Shown here piece by piece: positions 63,531 through 64,000 of a DNA stretch of 64,000 nt. A program made the position numbers and the translations under genes. Under the pieces are notes generated by a model. The model was not told the origin of the DNA and did no database searches. It saw only the letters and a program-made list of their open reading frames with translations. How positions within the stretch are numbered: the stretch's first letter is position 1; each line of letters opens with the position of its first letter. The DNA is from Candidatus Poribacteria bacterium (GTDB taxonomy: Bacteria > Poribacteria > WGA-4E > WGA-3G), in assembly GCA_022821495.1 (NCBI GenBank), contig JAJEDN010000026.1:1-64000 (forward strand), written 5' to 3'.

Positions 63531-64000
63531 TTAATCGGCGGCGGCTTCTTCATGCCCATTCTGTCTGACATCCCGTTCAATTAAACCGTCGCGAATGTGA
63601 AGCACCCGTTTCGCATGTTCAGCGACTTCCGGTTCGTGCGTCACCATGATGATCGTATTGCCCTCATCATTCAACCGGTTGAAAATCGCCATAATCTCCT
63701 CACCGGAACGCGTATCTAAGTTTCCGGTCGGTTCATCGGCAAAAATCATAGAAGGACTATTAACTAACGCACGCGCAATCGCAACACGCTGAATTTGACC
63801 ACCAGACAATTCGGTTGACTTGTGATCAACCCGATCTGCTAAACCGACGGCTTCCAGTGCCTCAAAAGCACGGCGTTTTCGCTCTTTTCTACCTAAACCG
63901 GCGTAAATCAGTGGCAACTCAACGTTGTTAAGCGCGCTCGTACGCGGCAAGAGGTTGAACGATTGAAACACGAACCCGATCTTCTTATTCCGAATGTCCG
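63531..64000 (-). CDS. ABC transporter ATP-binding protein (partial, MacB/LolD-like)
   Basis: The frame enters from outside the window, so only 155 residues are seen. V-F-Q-S-F-N-L-L-P (Q-loop), [11 protein letters not shown] (signature), [11 protein letters not shown] (Walker B) and V-T-H-E-P (H-loop) identify the ATPase of a LolD/MacB-type exporter. The Walker A motif lies beyond the window. Its C-terminus lies 16 bases ahead of the S55 gene. Confidence 0.92.
   Translation of the reverse strand, partial: DIRNKKIGFVFQSFNLLPRTSALNNVELPLIYAGLGRKERKRRAFEALEAVGLADRVDHKSTELSGGQIQRVAIARALVNSPSMIFADEPTGNLDTRSGEEIMAIFNRLNDEGNTIIMVTHEPEVAEHAKRVLHIRDGLIERDVRQNGHEEAAAD

Noticed and set aside
1..64000. 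CRISPR arrays, prophage or rRNA operons
   Set aside because: No regular repeat-spacer pattern, phage gene cluster or rRNA sequence was seen.

Overview
The window looks like a chromosomal segment of a Gram-negative-type bacterium, most likely a Candidatus Poribacteria-like organism. That assignment is my inference from gene content: several secreted LamG proteins, phytanoyl-CoA dioxygenases, TolB-like propellers, SGNH and Gfo/Idh/MocA enzymes, dockerin remnants and an LptE-like lipoprotein. No rRNA or tRNA gene is visible. Housekeeping genes are intact, and TGA ends ordinary genes, so the standard code applies apart from UGA recoded as selenocysteine.

Region by region. 1-9.6 kb: a truncated IscB/RRXRR-type fragment, two LamG proteins, an oxidoreductase, an SGNH hydrolase, a sugar isomerase-like protein, a PhyH dioxygenase coupled to a selenocysteine redoxin lipoprotein, and a Cho-like UvrC homologue. 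This is followed by three tandem small lipoproteins; two are HMA-domain selenoproteins with a UxxC site and the third has lost the site. 9.6-16.3 kb: a second PhyH protein, a GT4 glycosyltransferase, prs, gpmI, a Uma2 nuclease and a third LamG protein. 16.4-20 kb: a large glycosidase-like protein cut off by an in-frame UGA from a dockerin and sorting-like tail. 20-29 kb: mobile-element-like repeats, a duplicated methyltransferase tail, an orphan antitoxin-like gene, two TolB-like propellers, a cyclase, an EamA transporter, an alcohol dehydrogenase-like protein and an IS200/IS605-like relic. 29-35 kb: Uma2, gcvT, an amidohydrolase, DUF6599-like and LptE-like lipoproteins, and small membrane proteins.

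35-45.3 kb is the conserved translation/RNA operon on the minus strand, in the order rimP-nusA-ylxR-infB-ylxP-rbfA-nrnA-ribF-rpsO-pnp, with truB missing. 45.9-52.8 kb holds a YdjM-like membrane protein, a CCA-adding-type nucleotidyltransferase, a TVP38 membrane protein, a GT9 glycosyltransferase and a CPBP protease. 53-55.6 kb is a small defence-like island with a DNA methyltransferase overlapping a PD-(D/E)XK-like protein, flanked by antitoxin-like genes. 55.7-64 kb carries acs, an orphan TPP-enzyme alpha subunit, a sigma-70 factor with repeated region-1.2-like helices, nfuA, a beta-RFAP synthase-like GHMP protein, an S55 peptidase and a partial ABC ATPase.

The most interesting signals are: three selenoproteins predicted to sit on membrane lipid anchors, with similar hairpins downstream of their UGA codons; a shared C-terminal motif (about T-T-W-G-x-L-K) on five secreted proteins of two unrelated folds; the repeated sigma factor segment; and the UGA before a dockerin tail.
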